From Ahaetulla prasina (lineage: Eukaryota > Chordata > Lepidosauria > Squamata > Colubridae), in contig NC_080546.1 in the NCBI RefSeq assembly GCF_028640845.1, forward strand, positions 80,914,757 through 80,978,756: a DNA stretch of 64,000 bases. The letters run 5' to 3'. Made by a program: the position numbers and the translations under genes. The notes below the pieces were generated by a model, which was not told the DNA's origin, ran no database searches, and saw only the letters and a program-made list of their open reading frames with translations. Numbering within the stretch: the first letter of the stretch is position 1; every line of letters begins with the position of its first letter. Positions 11,009 through 22,838 of this stretch are shown piece by piece.

Positions 11009-11292
11009 AGGCAGTAGCTCCTTATTAAGAAGGACATTATGACTTTAGCACTAGCCCATACTTAAAGAACCATCTGGTATATTTTCATGAGATGTACATT
11101 GAATGTTTAATATTGCTGCAATGATCAACTTGCAGGGGAAGGAAAAAAGAGAAACGATGAATTTACTATATATCAAAGTGTTACGGTTGATATAGATTGC
11201 ATTAAGTAAATTCCACCATATGAAAAAAGAATTTCTGACAATTGTATTATCAAAGGTTGTTCATGAAGATTTTAATCAGCGAAGAATGAACA
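11009..11292. other. NFXL1 intron, unique part
   Basis: About 280 bp without recognised features. Confidence 0.5.
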
Positions 11293-11300
11293 TGTTAGAG

Positions 11301-11933
11301 CCGTGATGGCGAACCTATGGCATGCGTGCCACTTATCAGTAGGCAAGTGAGCTCAGCTCTGGCGCATATGTGTGTGCCGGCCAGCTGATTTTCGGGCCTT
11401 CTGAGCCCACTAGAAGTAGAGAAACAGGCTGTTTCCTGCCTCTGGAGGGGTGGGAAAGGCCCGTTTTTCTCTCTCACCTGGCTCCAGAGCCTCTCTATGA
11501 GTCTGGGGAGGGCGAAAACAGCCTTTCCCAACCCCCTGGAGGCCAGAAACTGCCCATTTGCCAACTTCCGGTTGGACAGGAAGTGACTTTTTTGCTGTCC
11601 CCAGCCTCCAGAGCCTCTCTAGGAGTCTCTGGAGGCTGGGACAGCAAAAATGTCACTTCCTGTTCAACCAAAAGTTGACAAACGGACAGTTTTTGGCCTC
11701 TGGAGGTCCTCCGGGGGGGGGGGGGAGGCTGTTTTTGCCCTCTCCAGACTCATAGAGAGGCTCTGGAGCCAGGTAAGAGAGAAAAACGGGCCTACTGGGC
11801 CATCACATACATGGAGCAGGGGGAGAAGGGGGGTCGTGGCACATGCACGGGATGCATAGAATTATGGGTATGGGCACGCACTCCCGCCCCCCCACCTCCT
11901 GGCAAGCAATGGCAAAAAGGTTAGTCATCACTG
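11301..11933. mobile_element. hAT element with gtgatggcgaacc ends
   Basis: A 633-bp non-autonomous hAT. Left end CCGTGATGGCGAACC, right end the inverse of CAGTGATGACTAACC. Perfect 8-bp TSD tgttagag (11293-11300, 11934-11941). The interior contains a long internal inverted repeat (tctggaggccaaaaa/gagcctctctatgagtct-type arms) and a G-run at 11710-11722. Same family as 36537-37062. Confidence 0.92.
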
Positions 11934-11941
11934 TGTTAGAG

Positions 11942-12695
11942 GAAGTGATATTACTAGACAAAACAAGCACTATAATTTAAAATATATAATTATGCAATAA
12001 TATTTAGCAAACCCAACACATGGGTACTGCTCTTTTTCCATGATCACATATGCAATACAAAGAGCATTTGGCACAATTATAAATAACACTCTTATCAACA
12101 AATGAAGATCCTCTTTGTCATGAAAAAGGGAAGGAAAATTTAGAAGAATGAAAACCGACAAAACATTAGTTATGCGGGAGTTCTGAGAGGCGATTATCAA
12201 ACCATATTTGAACACGTTGGTCAGATTGCCCACAGAAGCCGAAATTCTTCCAAATTACAGCTTATCGTGATTGTGCAGTGGGCATTTATAACTAATATGC
12301 AATCGTTCCATTTGCCACTTCCTGCCAGCAAGAACAGCTAAGTAAATTAGGGAGCTGGACGTGTGCTTTGTTTAGCATTATCTCTTCGCGGGATCCTTTC
12401 TGATAAGGTCGTCTCTCACCCTTGGCGTCAGAGTCTACGTTATCAGAAGGGCAACAAAAACAGAGATCCCAATAAAACAGAGAAACTTATTTATAACGTG
12501 GAACAATCTAGACTGGCACAAGCGGGATCGATTGAGTAAGGGTGTACCACTGGTTGCTCAAACACAACAAATCCACAGAAGGAGGTTGGCTTGTTTAGAA
12601 TTTCAGGAGTTTGCTTTAATCTGAAATGTCTAGTTCAAGGCCAGAGCATATTAAACGTTTATCCCATGCGATGGAAATAGAATTGGGGTGCATAC
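11942..12695. other. NFXL1 intron, unique part
   Basis: About 750 bp of intron before the 54-bp exon; no repeat that recurs in the window and no coding signal. Confidence 0.5.
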
Positions 12696-12749
12696 CTGCT
12701 GTCTCCGTTTTTCCTCTTCGATGGCAGCTCTAGCCTCTGCTTCCTTAAT
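12696..12749 (-). CDS. NFXL1: NFXL1 internal exon (coiled-coil linker)
   Basis: A 54-bp exon of 18 codons, phase 0 at both ends. The acceptor reads attcgcacag and the donor cag|gtatgc on the minus strand. The translation IKEAEARAAIEEEKRRQQ is a charged helix that runs directly into [11 protein letters not shown] of the last exon, giving a continuous predicted coiled coil between the last zinc finger and the membrane anchor. It is too short to stand out as an ORF and was found by joining phases between flanking exons. Confidence 0.92.
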
Positions 12750-12895
12750 CTGTGCGAATAAAACATAAAAAACCACTGTATTGCTTTTTGCGAAAATAGC
12801 TCCAAATAGATTATCGAACTACTACAACATACTTTCATATGACGTGACGTTTAGAAAATGACAGCCTTTTCAGCAGCTCTCTTAAGGTATAGGGT

Positions 12896-13140
12896 TTAAG
12901 GCCGTAATGGCGCAGTGGTTAGAACGCAGCGTTGCAGGCTACTTCTGCTGACTGTCGACTGCCAGTAGTACTGCAGTTCAATCCTGACCGGCTCAAGGTT
13001 GATTCAGCCTTCCATCCTTCCGAGGTGAGTAAAATGAGGACCCAGATTGTTAGGGGCAAGAGGCTGACTCTGCAAACCACTTATAGGGGGCTGTAAAGCA
13101 CTGTGAAGCGGTACATCAGTCTAAGTGCTATTGCTATAGC
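12896..13140 (+). mobile_element. tRNA-headed SINE, second family
   Basis: tRNA-like head (ggccgtaatggcgcagtggt, B-box-like gcagttcaatcctgac), body (aaaatgaggacccagattgt) and a distinct 3' end (aaagcactgtgaagcggtac). It shares the body but not the tail of the L2-tailed SINE. Confidence 0.8.
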
Positions 13141-13265
13141 CCAATAACTTTCTGAGCCATGCTACTCAAGAACAGTAAACTGTTGATTTAATTGTCAAGC
13201 TGGGATGGAGGGAGAAGAGTGCATGCTATTTCCGATTGTCCGTTCAATCTGGTGGCTCAACAGAG

Positions 13266-13527
13266 GGCCAATCTGGTGGCTCAACAGACTAATGCAGTCT
13301 GTTATTAACAGCAGCTGCTTGCAAGTACTGCAGGTTCAAGTCCCACCAGGCCCAAGGTTGACTCAGCCTTCCATCCTTTATAAGGTAGGTAAAATGAGGA
13401 CCCAGATTGTTGGGGGCAATAAGTTGACTTTGTATATAATATACAAATGGATGAAGACTATTGCTTGACATAGTGTAAGCCGCCCTGAGTCTTCGGAGAA
13501 GGGCGGGGTATAAATGCAAATAAAAAA
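13266..13527 (+). mobile_element. tRNA-headed SINE with L2-like tail
   Basis: Full copy ending gggcggggtataaatgc and an A-rich tail; the head motif caatctggtggctcaacaga is partly duplicated just upstream (13246-13265). Confidence 0.85.
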
Positions 13528-13721
13528 AAATATTGGAGAATATATTACCCACTGCAACATTATCATACAAACTGCATTATTTGCCATCATTTTATATCAT
13601 GTATATAATGACATGAGTGCACAAATTAGTTCAAATAATGTAAACACTTGGGGGTGGGGCAAATTAGGAAAGCAGCATTATGCCAATGTGACAAAAGTTC
13701 TAAGCCTGTTCTGCATGCTCC

Positions 13722-14085
13722 AATTAGGTCCAATTAGGCAAACTGCCGAAGGCCTTTCTTGGCAAAAGTTCAGAAGATACCGATACAAAATAAATGCAGC
13801 AAGATGAAGCTATCAACGTTGTTTTCCGGCAAAGAGCCCAAACGCCATTGCTGGTCTGTTTTAAGCCTTCTGGGAGGGGTCAATCATCTCTTTTCCCTAC
13901 TCCTGAGTTCTCCTCTTTGCTTGAGCTGCTCTTGCCTTCTGGCGGTTCTTCTCATGCATGCGTTAGAAACAGGCTCCTCCTGTTCCTCCGCCTCACTACT
14001 ATCAGTCTCTGGAGTCCACACCTTACTCCCCGATGGCCCTGGCCCCACCTCAGCCTCATCGCTGTCCAACTCCGTTGCCAGCTCC
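13722..14085 (-). mobile_element. Family-1 LTR, part A (split by L1)
   Basis: Sequence parallel to 1260-1710 of the first solo LTR (aattaggcaaactgcc, tcccaatcatctctt-like and cctcactccccgatggcc regions). It is broken at 14085 by an L1 and resumes at 16965-17117, ending in cacaaca. The left terminus is too decayed to place. Confidence 0.75.
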
Positions 14086-14726
14086 TCGGACTTCCGGTTT
14101 GGCACCGTAGGTGATGGCGGTGATCTTTACGATCACCAACCTCTGGATTATGTGGAATCGCTAGGACAGCTTAAATCTGCTGCCCAGCGGTTCGGAAAAC
14201 CCCCTCTTCGGGAGAAGGAGAAGGGGTGAGCTGAGGGCAGAGGTTGAATTTCCCTAAAGCCCCTGAGAAAAAAGGGGTTTGAAGGGTTAAGTTCCCTCCA
14301 GTAACCCGAAGTGCTCCAGATCCGAGGATTCTTCTGCTTTGGCGGAACCAATCACCACGACCAAACGCCGAGATTTATTTTGGACAATAAAGGATTATAC
14401 CGGACAGAACGAAAGTGGGAGAACTTTATGCAAGTAGCCAAGCCGATTCCCCGATACCTTGTAACAAGCTTGAAAACAGTAAAAAAATGGAGGCGAATTG
14501 TTAACAAGTTAACGAGTGGAAAGCGAAAGCGATACTTTCAGCGTTTGTCTGCAGTTGGTAATTTGCATGTTACTTGCTGCTCTTACTCTTTAACTCTTTG
14601 CTGCCTGCTGATAGAATCTAGGGGAGATTTTTAAATACTGCTTTAAAAGACTGTGTTTCTTAGAGGTTAAGAAGATTTAAAGTGAATATTAAGTTGGAAA
14701 TAAATAAATAAATAATTTTATAGAAG

Positions 14727-15889
14727 ATGGCAGCCAAACAATTAAAGTCTACTGTAACAAAGAGCTCTGGAACTTTATCAGCTGGTGCCTCTCCAGCTCA
14801 TACAGCAGAGACTAGAACATTGAATTTAGAGGCGTTACAAGAGAACTTAAAAGGCTTTATAGAAGAAAAATTTAAAGTAATAATTGATGAGATGTCTGAA
14901 ATGAAAGAGCAGATATCAGAAATTCAAGTGGGAAATAAAGAAGTTAAAGAAGGATTTGTAATGGCAGTACAAGTTTGGCAACGAATGTGATTTTATTGGA
15001 AGAGGAGGTTGAAGAAATTAAGCAACATAATTTAAAATTAGAAAATAAAATGGATGAATTTCAAAGTAAAATGGAAAAACAGAGGATGAAATAGTTTTGA
15101 TACAATATAGAAATATGGAATTTGCTCTTAGAATTCGAGGTTTGAAAGAAAATAAGGAAGAGAATTTAAGGAAATTTTTCTGAAGTATTTGCTGAGATAT
15201 TAGCAGCTCGTCCAGCAGATGTGGCTTATCAAATTGATAAAATATATCGTGTGAATTCTTGGATAGCAAGGCAAAAAAGTTGCCAAGGGATGTTGTTATT
15301 TATTTTACAAACAGAACAGTGAGAAATCAGATTTTGCAAGCTTCATATAAGGGGAGAAGATTCAGATTGCTGGTCAAGATATTTTGATATTAAAGGAAAT
15401 TCCACCAAAATGTTAAGGGCTAGGAAGGAATTTGCCTTCCTGGTGAATGAACTTAAAAAACATCAGATTGAATATAGATGGGATATTCCAACTGGTATAA
15501 TAGTATATTATGCAGGGAAAGTACATCGTTTCAATACAGTTGGAAAAGCAAGAGAATTTTATGTTGAGGTATTAAAAGTTGGAAGTCTTCCCCCATTGGA
15601 AGCTAGAAGAAGGGAGGCTGAAGTGAAGGAAAGAGAAGTGAAGCAGGTACAAGAACAGATTGTGATGGAAGAAGATTTATTACAAGTGTTGGAAATACCT
15701 ACGACGGGTTTAGATTCAAAAGAACAAAGGCTGACAAGAGCTGCTGCTAAACGCAAGGAACAAGAGATGAAGGCACAACAACAACTGGCAACTACTACAA
15801 TGGAAACAGTGGGAGGAGCAAGGCCTAAAGTAAAATGTGATCTGCGGCTGGTGTTCCAAAAGTTTCCTTCGGCCGATAATGGCAATTAA
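14727..15889 (+). pseudogene. L1 ORF1 remnant (frameshifted)
   Basis: The ORF1 start ATG at 14727 begins MAAKQLKSTVTKS. An 87-residue frame ends at 14990; the reading continues in other frames and reopens at 15410-15889 (159 codons). The order matches L1 ORF1p, an RNA-binding trimer forming the L1 RNP: Ser/Thr-rich N-terminus, Glu/Lys-rich coiled coil (about 14840-15110), an RRM start FALRIRGLKENKEE near 15120, and a C-terminal domain with RKEFAFLVNELKKHQIEYRW followed by a charged helix. At least three frameshifts (near 14990, 15080-15180 and 15270-15400). The sister copy at 62450 is intact through the RRM, which shows where this one is broken. Confidence 0.85.
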
Positions 15890-16396
15890 ACTATTATCTT
15901 GGAATGTTAATGGCCTGAATTCACCGCAGAAGAGAAGGAAAGTATTTCATTATTTGAAACAATTTAAAAATGACATTACCTGTTTACAAGAAACACATAT
16001 TAGATCTTGCTAAATGTTGGAGATGCGATTGTGAAGATGCTACTTATTACCATTTGGATTAAAGTATGGTGGATCATGCAGAATATTTTGAAAAAGATTA
16101 AGTTTACTCCGCAGTTCTTTCTACTAGGAATAATTATGGACTATACAGCTATAGAGACTAAATGGATTTTGAACTTAATAACAGTCGCAAGACTTTTGAT
16201 TGCTCAGTATTGGAAGAAAGAAAATTACCTACAATCAAGAATGGACACTCAAAGTATCAAATCTGGCAGAGATGACAAAATCTCCGCTTACTTGAAAGGC
16301 TATACACTAGAAAAATATATTTTAGAATGGAAAATGTGGATTGATTATATTCAAAATAAGTATCAGATAAAAAAATATCGAATAGCATATGAGTAA
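15880..16396 (+). pseudogene. L1 ORF2 remnants (endonuclease start and C-terminus)
   Basis: At 15880 an ATG opens MAIKLLSWNVNGLNSPQKRR, the start of the L1 apurinic-like endonuclease (the SWNVNG motif), and reaches CLQETHI at about 15990 before a stop. The next coding sequence (16060-16396) is the ORF2 C-terminus, with ARLLIAQYWKKE at about 16188 and YILEWKMWIDYIQNKYQIKK before the stop at 16394. The whole RT domain between is missing. A deletion joins the two ends, so this element could move only with help. Confidence 0.85.
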
Positions 16397-16964
16397 ATTT
16401 AGGAAATATTTTGTATTAGATATATTTTTGAAGGAGAGGGGAATTGAGAGTGTGACTAAGTGTGGTGTGACTAGAGATTATAATTTAGGAATTATTTTGG
16501 ATTATGATTGTTAGTTTTGATACCCTGCATTTTGTTCTGGGAAGTCGGGGTGGGGGTGGGGGTAAGGGGAGGGAATTGGGGGGGGTTTGGTAGAGATGGA
16601 GTGATGGTTAATGTACAGGGATTATTGAAGATGTATAAATATAATTAATGCAGGGTCGGGTCTGCATAGTTACCATTTTAGAACGGTGGGGAGGGAGAAA
16701 AGAGAGAGTAGGAGGTAGGAAAGAGGAGAAGAGGAAGGAAGAGGGGTAGAAGAGGGAGAAGGAGTGGAGGGTGGAGGGAGGAGAGGATGTAGATAAGAGA
16801 AGGGGAGGAAGGTCTGGAAAGTAGAAGAAGGTAGAAGAGGGAAGAGTGTTAAAAAGGAGGGTGGTGACTCGGCAAGCCTGGCTAATTGTATATAACTGTA
16901 CATTGGATGAATTATTTGATATGATTGTAAAAATAAAACTTTTTATATATAAAAAAAAAAAAAA

Positions 16965-17117
16965 GAAACAGGCTCCTCCTGTTCCTCCGCCTCACTACTA
17001 TCAGTCTCTGGAGTCTCTGGAGTCCACACCTCACTCCCCGATGGCCCTGGCCCCACCTCAGCCTCATCGCTGTCCAACTCCGTTGCCAGCTCCGTAGGCT
17101 GCTGAAGGACCACAACA
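16965..17117 (-). mobile_element. Family-1 LTR, part B and L1 target duplication
   Basis: Repeats 13966-14085 (with an extra ctctggagt) and then completes the LTR to cacaaca at 17111-17117. Confidence 0.8.
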
Positions 17118-17194
17118 CATGGTTTTTATTGTGTGAAATATCCATTATAGATTTCAAACAAATTGCCTGACAGTGGGCTGTGCAAATTTCAAGT

Positions 17195-17560
17195 GGCTTT
17201 CTAACAGAAAGCCACTTAAAGAAACTACAAGCATTTGAAATGTGGATTTACAGATGGCTGTTAGGTATAAGCTGGGTTGACAAAATCAGAAAGGAGGTGA
17301 TAATCCGCCTGGGAAAGCCAAGGGAAATCATCAAAACCATTTAAAAGCGAAAGTTAGAATATTTCAGACATGTGATGCGACACCCGGAAAAATACGGCAT
17401 CCTTCACTTAATCCTCCAGGGAAAGATTGAAGGCAAACGAAGTCCAGGCTTCAAAACCTAAGGGACTTTTTCGTGCAGCTGCTGATTAAAATAGGATCAC
17501 CAACATAAGTGCCAATGTCCAATGATGAATATGGCACAAGAAGAAGAAGAAGAAGGACTG
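17195..17560 (+). mobile_element. Non-LTR retrotransposon 3' fragment (R4- or RTE-like)
   Basis: A decayed frame reads AFEMWIYRWLLGISWVDKIR, then KRKLEYFRHVMRHPEKYGIL and LILQGKIEGKRSPG, the post-RT C-terminal region seen in R4/Dong- and RTE-type LINEs. It ends in (AAG)n at 17539-17555. Clade is uncertain. Confidence 0.65.
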
Positions 17561-17607
17561 TGCAAATATACTGTGTGTCATGCATGGAAGGAGGAAGAGG
17601 AGTCGAG

Positions 17608-17977
17608 TGTCAGGCCTGGAAACCATACTAGACTTTAGGGTTCCAGACGCTGCCACATTTTTCCCCTGAGGGGAAGAAGGGGGGTTGAGGGGTATGGTAA
17701 CATTCTTCAAGCGGTCAAGGTCGGATGGTGTTCACATCTGCAGGAAGAGTGGTGAGAAGATATTTGAATGAACTGGGAGAACGTGGGACCATGTGACCAG
17801 CAAAGGGATCAGGGGGGTGGGACTCTTGGGGTTTGTATAACTGGGAAAAGAATCCGGAAGTTCAGTTTTGGAATTTCACTCATCGTGTGCCAGTTTCCTC
17901 ATGCTAGTAAAGAACTCTGAAAGACAATGGCTTCTGAGTTTTTTTTATGCAGAAGAGGTTTTTCTGGAACCCTGACA
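17608..17977 (+). mobile_element. Solo LTR, family 2
   Basis: A 370-bp element with ends TGTCAG...CTGACA and 5-bp flanks tcgag (17603-17607) and tcaag (17978-17982), one mismatch. The same 3' end (tggaaccctgaca) closes the confirmed LTR at 60662-61037. Confidence 0.75.
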
Positions 17978-18214
17978 TCAAGTCTCTTCTTTCAAGGCAG
18001 TAAGGTTGATTGTCAGGAGCAGATGGGACGCAAGAAATTAATTCACTGCTTTTTTCCTAAAATGAGTCAGTCCAGTTTATAAAGCAGCCAAATAGTTTAT
18101 AAAGCAGCCAAATAGTTGCATTCACCAACATGAGTTATTTAAAAAAAAAAAAATCTGTGTGCAACTGCTAGGCATGATGGACGTTCCTGATGTGGACAAA
18201 TAGCAGAACTAAGG
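17978..18214. other. NFXL1 intron, unique part
   Basis: Contains a short direct repeat (agtttataaagcagccaaat twice, near 18075-18115). No other feature. Confidence 0.5.
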
Positions 18215-18222
18215 ATCTGCCC

Positions 18223-19181
18223 CAGGGGTGAAATGCTCCTGGATCGGACTGGATCGCATGATCTGGTAGCGATGGCGGCGGCTGGTTCGGAGGACCGGTA
18301 GCAAAAATCCCTGGCCCCGCCCTCCCTGCCTCTGCTGAGCCCCACCATCAGCAGAGGGTTTTTTTTTTACTTTTAAAAGAAGGTTTTGCTTCAGCCGAAA
18401 CTTGCCTTTAAAAGTAAAAAAAAAGCCTTTGAGGATCCCGCCCCTCAGCTGAGATTGGCAGTCTTTAAACTTAAAAAAAAATAAAAATTTAAAGGCTACT
18501 CTGGGGATCTCACTTGAGTTCCTCATCAGCAGAACCTTAAAATACATGTTTTCTGTAGAAAACATTTGGAAAAACTCCTTTTAAAAGAGTCTAAGCCACT
18601 TACCTGATTACTGATCGACCTCATGGCTTTTCTCACAGCCGGAAAGCCCCAGTTTCGCTTTTAGCACTAGACTGAACTAATCTAAACTTAGCTAATCTAT
18701 TTCACCACTGCGTGATTAATGCTGTCTGGCTGAGGAACTCTGGGAATTGAAGTCCACAATAAAATAAAATAAAATATTTGTGCAGCTTTCTGAGATTTGG
18801 TGTGTTTCTGTAGTGATTCACTCTAACTACACAAGCACACAAAATCTCAGAAAGCTGAATGTGGTATTTGTGTGTGTGTGTGTGTGTCAGTTGTGTGTGT
18901 GTAAAGTGTGAAAGTTGGTTTTTGAGCTTTTTGTAGCTGTGTGACGTGTGAAGTGCAGCTGCTTTTACATTGTGTGTGAGTCAGTTGTGTTGTGTTGTGT
19001 TGTGTGTGTGTAAAGTGTGAAAGTTGGTTTTTGGTACCTCTTATTGTTTTTTTATACTTTATTATTTTTATTATTTATTGTTATTGGCCACGCCCACCCG
19101 GTCACCTGACCACCAAGCCACGCCCACCAATTAAGCCACGCCCACAGAACCGGTAGGGAAAATTTTTAGATTTCACCCCTG
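18223..19181. mobile_element. hAT element, caggggtgaaat family
   Basis: A 959-bp composite with ends CAGGGGTGAAAT and the inverse ATTTCACCCCTG. Perfect 8-bp TSD atctgccc (18215-18222, 19182-19189). The interior has accggtagcaaaaatc motifs, a short inverted repeat (cagctttctgagatttggtg / aaaatctcagaaagct) at about 18783-18857 and GT-rich tracts. Related: 39134-39412 and 32418-32665. Confidence 0.9.
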
Positions 19182-19189
19182 ATCTGCCC

Positions 19190-20707
19190 TCCAGATCGCT
19201 CCACTGCTCTCCAATACAGAGATCTGATCACAGGGATGGCAGATTTGAGGGCAAATATATTTGTTTCCATATCTAGGACTCCCACTTGTTCTGTTCCCAG
19301 ATTGAGTGTTTTACATCAATAACTACATATTTCCTTTCTATTTTGGCACAAGCTGCAGCACTGCCATCTGCCCTGCAACATGCCAGGGCTCAGAAGTGAC
19401 AAACTGGGAATGCAGCATCGTGCCCTCGTTGAATAAATTAAAATCTGTTCCAAATTAGTCCATTCCAAGCTTTTTGTAACGCACAGCCTTTTTAAAAAAA
19501 TTTTGTTGGAATGCCATAATGCAAATGCTTTTTATTTGCATTGGCAATCCCTATTCATTAAATATAGCCATTAAGAAAGCTACAACTTAGCTATAGTTCA
19601 CCCTGTTATTGATATGCTGCCCAGTAAAATTTCCACAGAGCAGAGCAAGCTGATCTAAGGTCTTGCCAGAAACATCATAGTTACTATATAGAATTTTTCA
19701 TATCTTAAAACAGGTACGTGTTATTTTTCAATCATTCAGAATTATGATCGCCACATACAGAGGCGTATATTATTAATATCATTGTTCTTACACTAGTGTT
19801 TTTTCAGCGTAACTTTAATTCCCATTAAAAATAGCACAAATCGTTCAAATTGAAATGGTACAGAGGCCTGATGTATGCTTGTCACATGTTGGCTGTTAAA
19901 TGAAAAGGGTTTATTTCATTTATTTACTTGGCGTTTTTATTATTTTTTAAAATAACTCAAGTTGGTGAATGCAACTAATATTCCTTCTGCCTCCTCCTTC
20001 CCCCTATAACCCTCTTAGAACTGAAATTACATTCACAAAATGGATGGGTACATAATTGTATATGATATACATATATATCATTGTATATTTATACAATGAT
20101 CAAAACCACAGCCAAGCACACGCGTAAACTAACCGACAAGAGTTTTGAAATGACAACAGATACACTCAGTAAATTATTACATATAAAAGATAAACAGACC
20201 AGACAGTGCAGAATAGCAAGTTAGAGTGAGCGGCGCATTTCCCACCAAATGGAAATGAACATCTTTTATAAAAAGGCTCAAGAAACGCATTACATGCATT
20301 ATATGCATATAATTATACAAATCATATGTTGTATAATTTACAACATAAATTATAGAAAAAATAGAGGAATAAATAAGAGTTAAAATCACTGCAACATAAA
20401 ATGTGTGATGGCACATAGCATTAAAGAGCAAGACAATAGAATATGGATTATGTTACATTATATACCAAGGGAGACCCCCTACAATATTTCATCCAATTCT
20501 GCATCGTTCTTGGCTCAGCTTAGTTTCAGCCAGATTCAATCCCATTTGGTGACTCTATGCTTTATTTGCACTGCATGCAAATGAAATAAAATTAACATGC
20601 AATTGCTGTTTAATTGGCCTACCCAACAATCGTGGTTAGTAATCCTGCACACATTTTCAGCACTCAAAATAGCAGCAATATTATTGTAACTGCAAAGGGC
20701 AAATTAC
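19190..20707. other. NFXL1 intron, unique part
   Basis: About 1.5 kb of AT-rich intron with no repeat that recurs here. A short tata palindrome lies at about 20055-20100. Confidence 0.5.
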
Positions 20708-20794
20708 CTCAGAAGCTTTCCGTTTCATTTCTTTGCATACCGCATCACATTCTAAGGAACACTGACCTTCGCGAACTTCACTGCACAGAAGTTC
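20708..20794 (-). CDS. NFXL1: NFXL1 internal exon (end of Cys-rich region)
   Basis: An 87-bp exon of 29 codons, phase 0 at both ends, with acceptor ttctcctag and donor gag|gtaatt. The translation begins [12 protein letters not shown] and ends KEMKRKASE. It contains four Cys (LLC, GQC, LEC, AVC), the end of the Cys-rich array, before the charged helix. A second possible acceptor 14 bp further in (ttctgtgcag) was rejected because it breaks the phase with the upstream exon. Confidence 0.92.
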
Positions 20795-21033
20795 CTAGGA
20801 GAAGAATTTAATTTTTTTTAAAAAATCCTTACTTTTCCCCGCAAAAAATTCTGAATTATAACGTTATTTACTACAAACAAAGAATGTTCAAAACAAACTA
20901 TTTTATTCTCCCAATGAACAAAAGTACTTGTAGCTATTTGTTTATATTTCATGTTTTTAAACTGCCCATCTCCCTCAAAGAGGGGCTCTAATTTGCTCCA
21001 AGCTATTTGATTAAGATGGGCAGTCATACAGAA

Positions 21034-21853
21034 CAGGGGTCTCCAACCTTGGCAACTTCAAGACTTGTGGACTTCACTTTAAAGAACAACTTTAAACTGT
21101 CACTAAATGAACTATTGTAAATCAAGCACTATTTTTACACTGCTGTTCTGTTGTTTTTTTAAAAAGTTCATAATATGAATATTTTATTGTATTTTTAGTT
21201 TTGTTAAATTTAACTAATTTGTAATAAAACCAATAGTAAAAGCAGAAACATAGCAAACAAATATACATTGTATAAATTAAACGGTAGAAATTACTATATT
21301 TTTAGGCCTGTAATAATAATAAAGGTAAAGGTAAAGGTTCCCCTCGCGCATATGTGCTAGTCGTTCCCGACTCTAGGGGGCGGTGCTCATCTCCGTTTCA
21401 AAGCCGAAGAGCCAGCGCTGTCAAAAGACATCTCTGTGGTAATGTGGCTGGCATGACTCAACGCCAAAGGCGCACGGAACGCTGTTACCTTCCCACCAAA
21501 GGTGGTCCCTATTTTTCTACTTGCATTTTTTACGTGCTTTCGAACTGCTAGGTTGGCAGAAGCTGGGACAAGTAATGGGAGCTCACCCCATTACGCAGCA
21601 CTAGGGATTCGAACCGCTGAACTGCCGACCTTTCGATCGACAAGCTCAGCGTCTTACCCACTAAGCCACCGCTTCCCCCTGTAATAATAATAAAATAGTA
21701 TTATTAATTAACATTTTGCAGTTTAATAACCATTTTATTAAATTTTTATGCCACCCAACTCTGGGTATATACACATTTAAGTGCTTTGCTGGCTGAGGAA
21801 TTCTGGGAGTTGAAGTCCACAAGTCTTAAAGTTGCCAAGGTTGGAGATCCCTG
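21034..21853. mobile_element. hAT MITE opened by other insertions
   Basis: The left arm (CAGGGGTCTCCAACCTTGG at 21034) and right arm (ending GGTTGGAGATCCCTG at 21853) of the palindromic hAT MITE, bounded by a perfect 8-bp TSD atacagaa (21026-21033, 21854-21861). Between the arms sits an AT-rich repeat (inverse copy at about 24253-24590) and, inside that, a Sauria-type SINE. Confidence 0.88.
21321..21677 (-). mobile_element. Sauria-type SINE, complete
   Basis: Inverted copy. The tRNA-like head is at the right (taagccaccgcttcc, with ggttcgaatccctagtg-type B box on the minus strand) and the 3' end at the left (gtcgttcccgactctagggg, aaaggtaaaggtaaaggtt). TSD of about 15 bp (cctgtaataataat) at 21307 and 21678. 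Identified as Sauria-type from its 3' end. Confidence 0.88.
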
Positions 21854-22204
21854 ATACAGAAGAAAGGAAGGGATGGATGGATGGATTCTATTGCACTCAT
21901 CTGCTAGCGGGATGGATACCATAATTTCCCTTCTTTTTATATCCCACATCTTTCTGAAGTGGGAGGTTTGGGAAAGAGGAAAGGACAGAATAAAGGCAAT
22001 TGAAGATCTACCCACCCATCTGCTGGATCATTACATAACATATTAACATGCAACAAATGTCTTGTAAGCAGAACCCACGAAAGTAAGAAATAACTAATAA
22101 TAAACATACAGGGAATAGCTTAGGGGGAAATATTAAAGGTGTCGCTGAGGCATTAAAGGGCTTAACCGGCATTCTTCTTACAAGAAGAGAATGGCAACCA
22201 ACGT

Positions 22205-22760
22205 TAGTCCAGAATCAAGATCACTTGAAGTGTTAATACCACTTTATCATGCCTTGGTAAGGCCACACTTGGAATATTGCATTCAGTTTTGGTTGCCACG
22301 ATGTAAAAAAGATGCTGAGACTCTAGAAAGAGTGCAGAGAAGAGCAACAAAGATGATTAGGGGACTGGAGGCTAAAACATATGAAGAACGGTTGCAGGAA
22401 CTCGGTATGCCTAGTTTAATGAAAAGAAGGACTAGGGCAGACATGATAGCAGTGTTCCAGTATCTCAGGGGTTGACACAAAGAAGAGGGAGTCAAACTAT
22501 TCTCCAAAGCACCTGAGGGTAGAACAAGAAGCAATGGGTGGAAACTAATCAAGGAGAGAAGCAACCTAGAACTAAGGAGAAATTTCCTGACAGTTAGAAC
22601 AATTAATCAGTGGAACAACTTGCCTGCAGAAGTTGTAAATGCTCCAACACTGGAAATTTTTAAGAAAATGTTGGATAGCCATTTGTCTGAAATGGTGTAG
22701 GGTTTCCTGCCTGGGCAGGGGGTTGGACTAGAAGACCTCCAAGGTCCCTTCCAACTCTGA

Positions 22761-22838
<78 letters not shown>
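22205..22838 (+). mobile_element. CR1 LINE 3' end with (ATT)n tail
   Basis: Encodes ORF2 C-terminal residues [40 protein letters not shown] and [14 protein letters not shown], then a stop in the 3' region. Ends gacctccaaggtcccttcca and a pure (ATT)n run at 22761-22838, about 26 units. The best-preserved CR1 end in the window and a good reference for the broken ones near 55-60 kb. Confidence 0.92.

Larger units (their letters stand above)
14086..16964 (+). mobile_element. L1 LINE, internally deleted, with 120-bp TSD
   Basis: An L1 with its 5' start (cttccggtttggcaccgtag), ORF1 region, a stub of ORF2 endonuclease, a jump to the ORF2 C-terminus, a G-rich 3' UTR and a 14-base poly(A) at 16951-16964. 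The flanking LTR sequence 13966-14085 is repeated at 16965-17093, so the insertion duplicated about 120 bp of target. Most of ORF2 including the RT is absent. Confidence 0.9.

Noticed and set aside
20708..20780. Shorter version of the 20708-20794 NFXL1 exon using acceptor ttctgtgcag
   Set aside because: Leaves one extra base relative to the phase-0 upstream exon; the acceptor ttctcctag keeps the frame.
21600..21677. tRNA gene
   Set aside because: B-box-like ggttcgaa sequences belong to SINE heads; no cloverleaf with an intact anticodon arm could be drawn in any copy.
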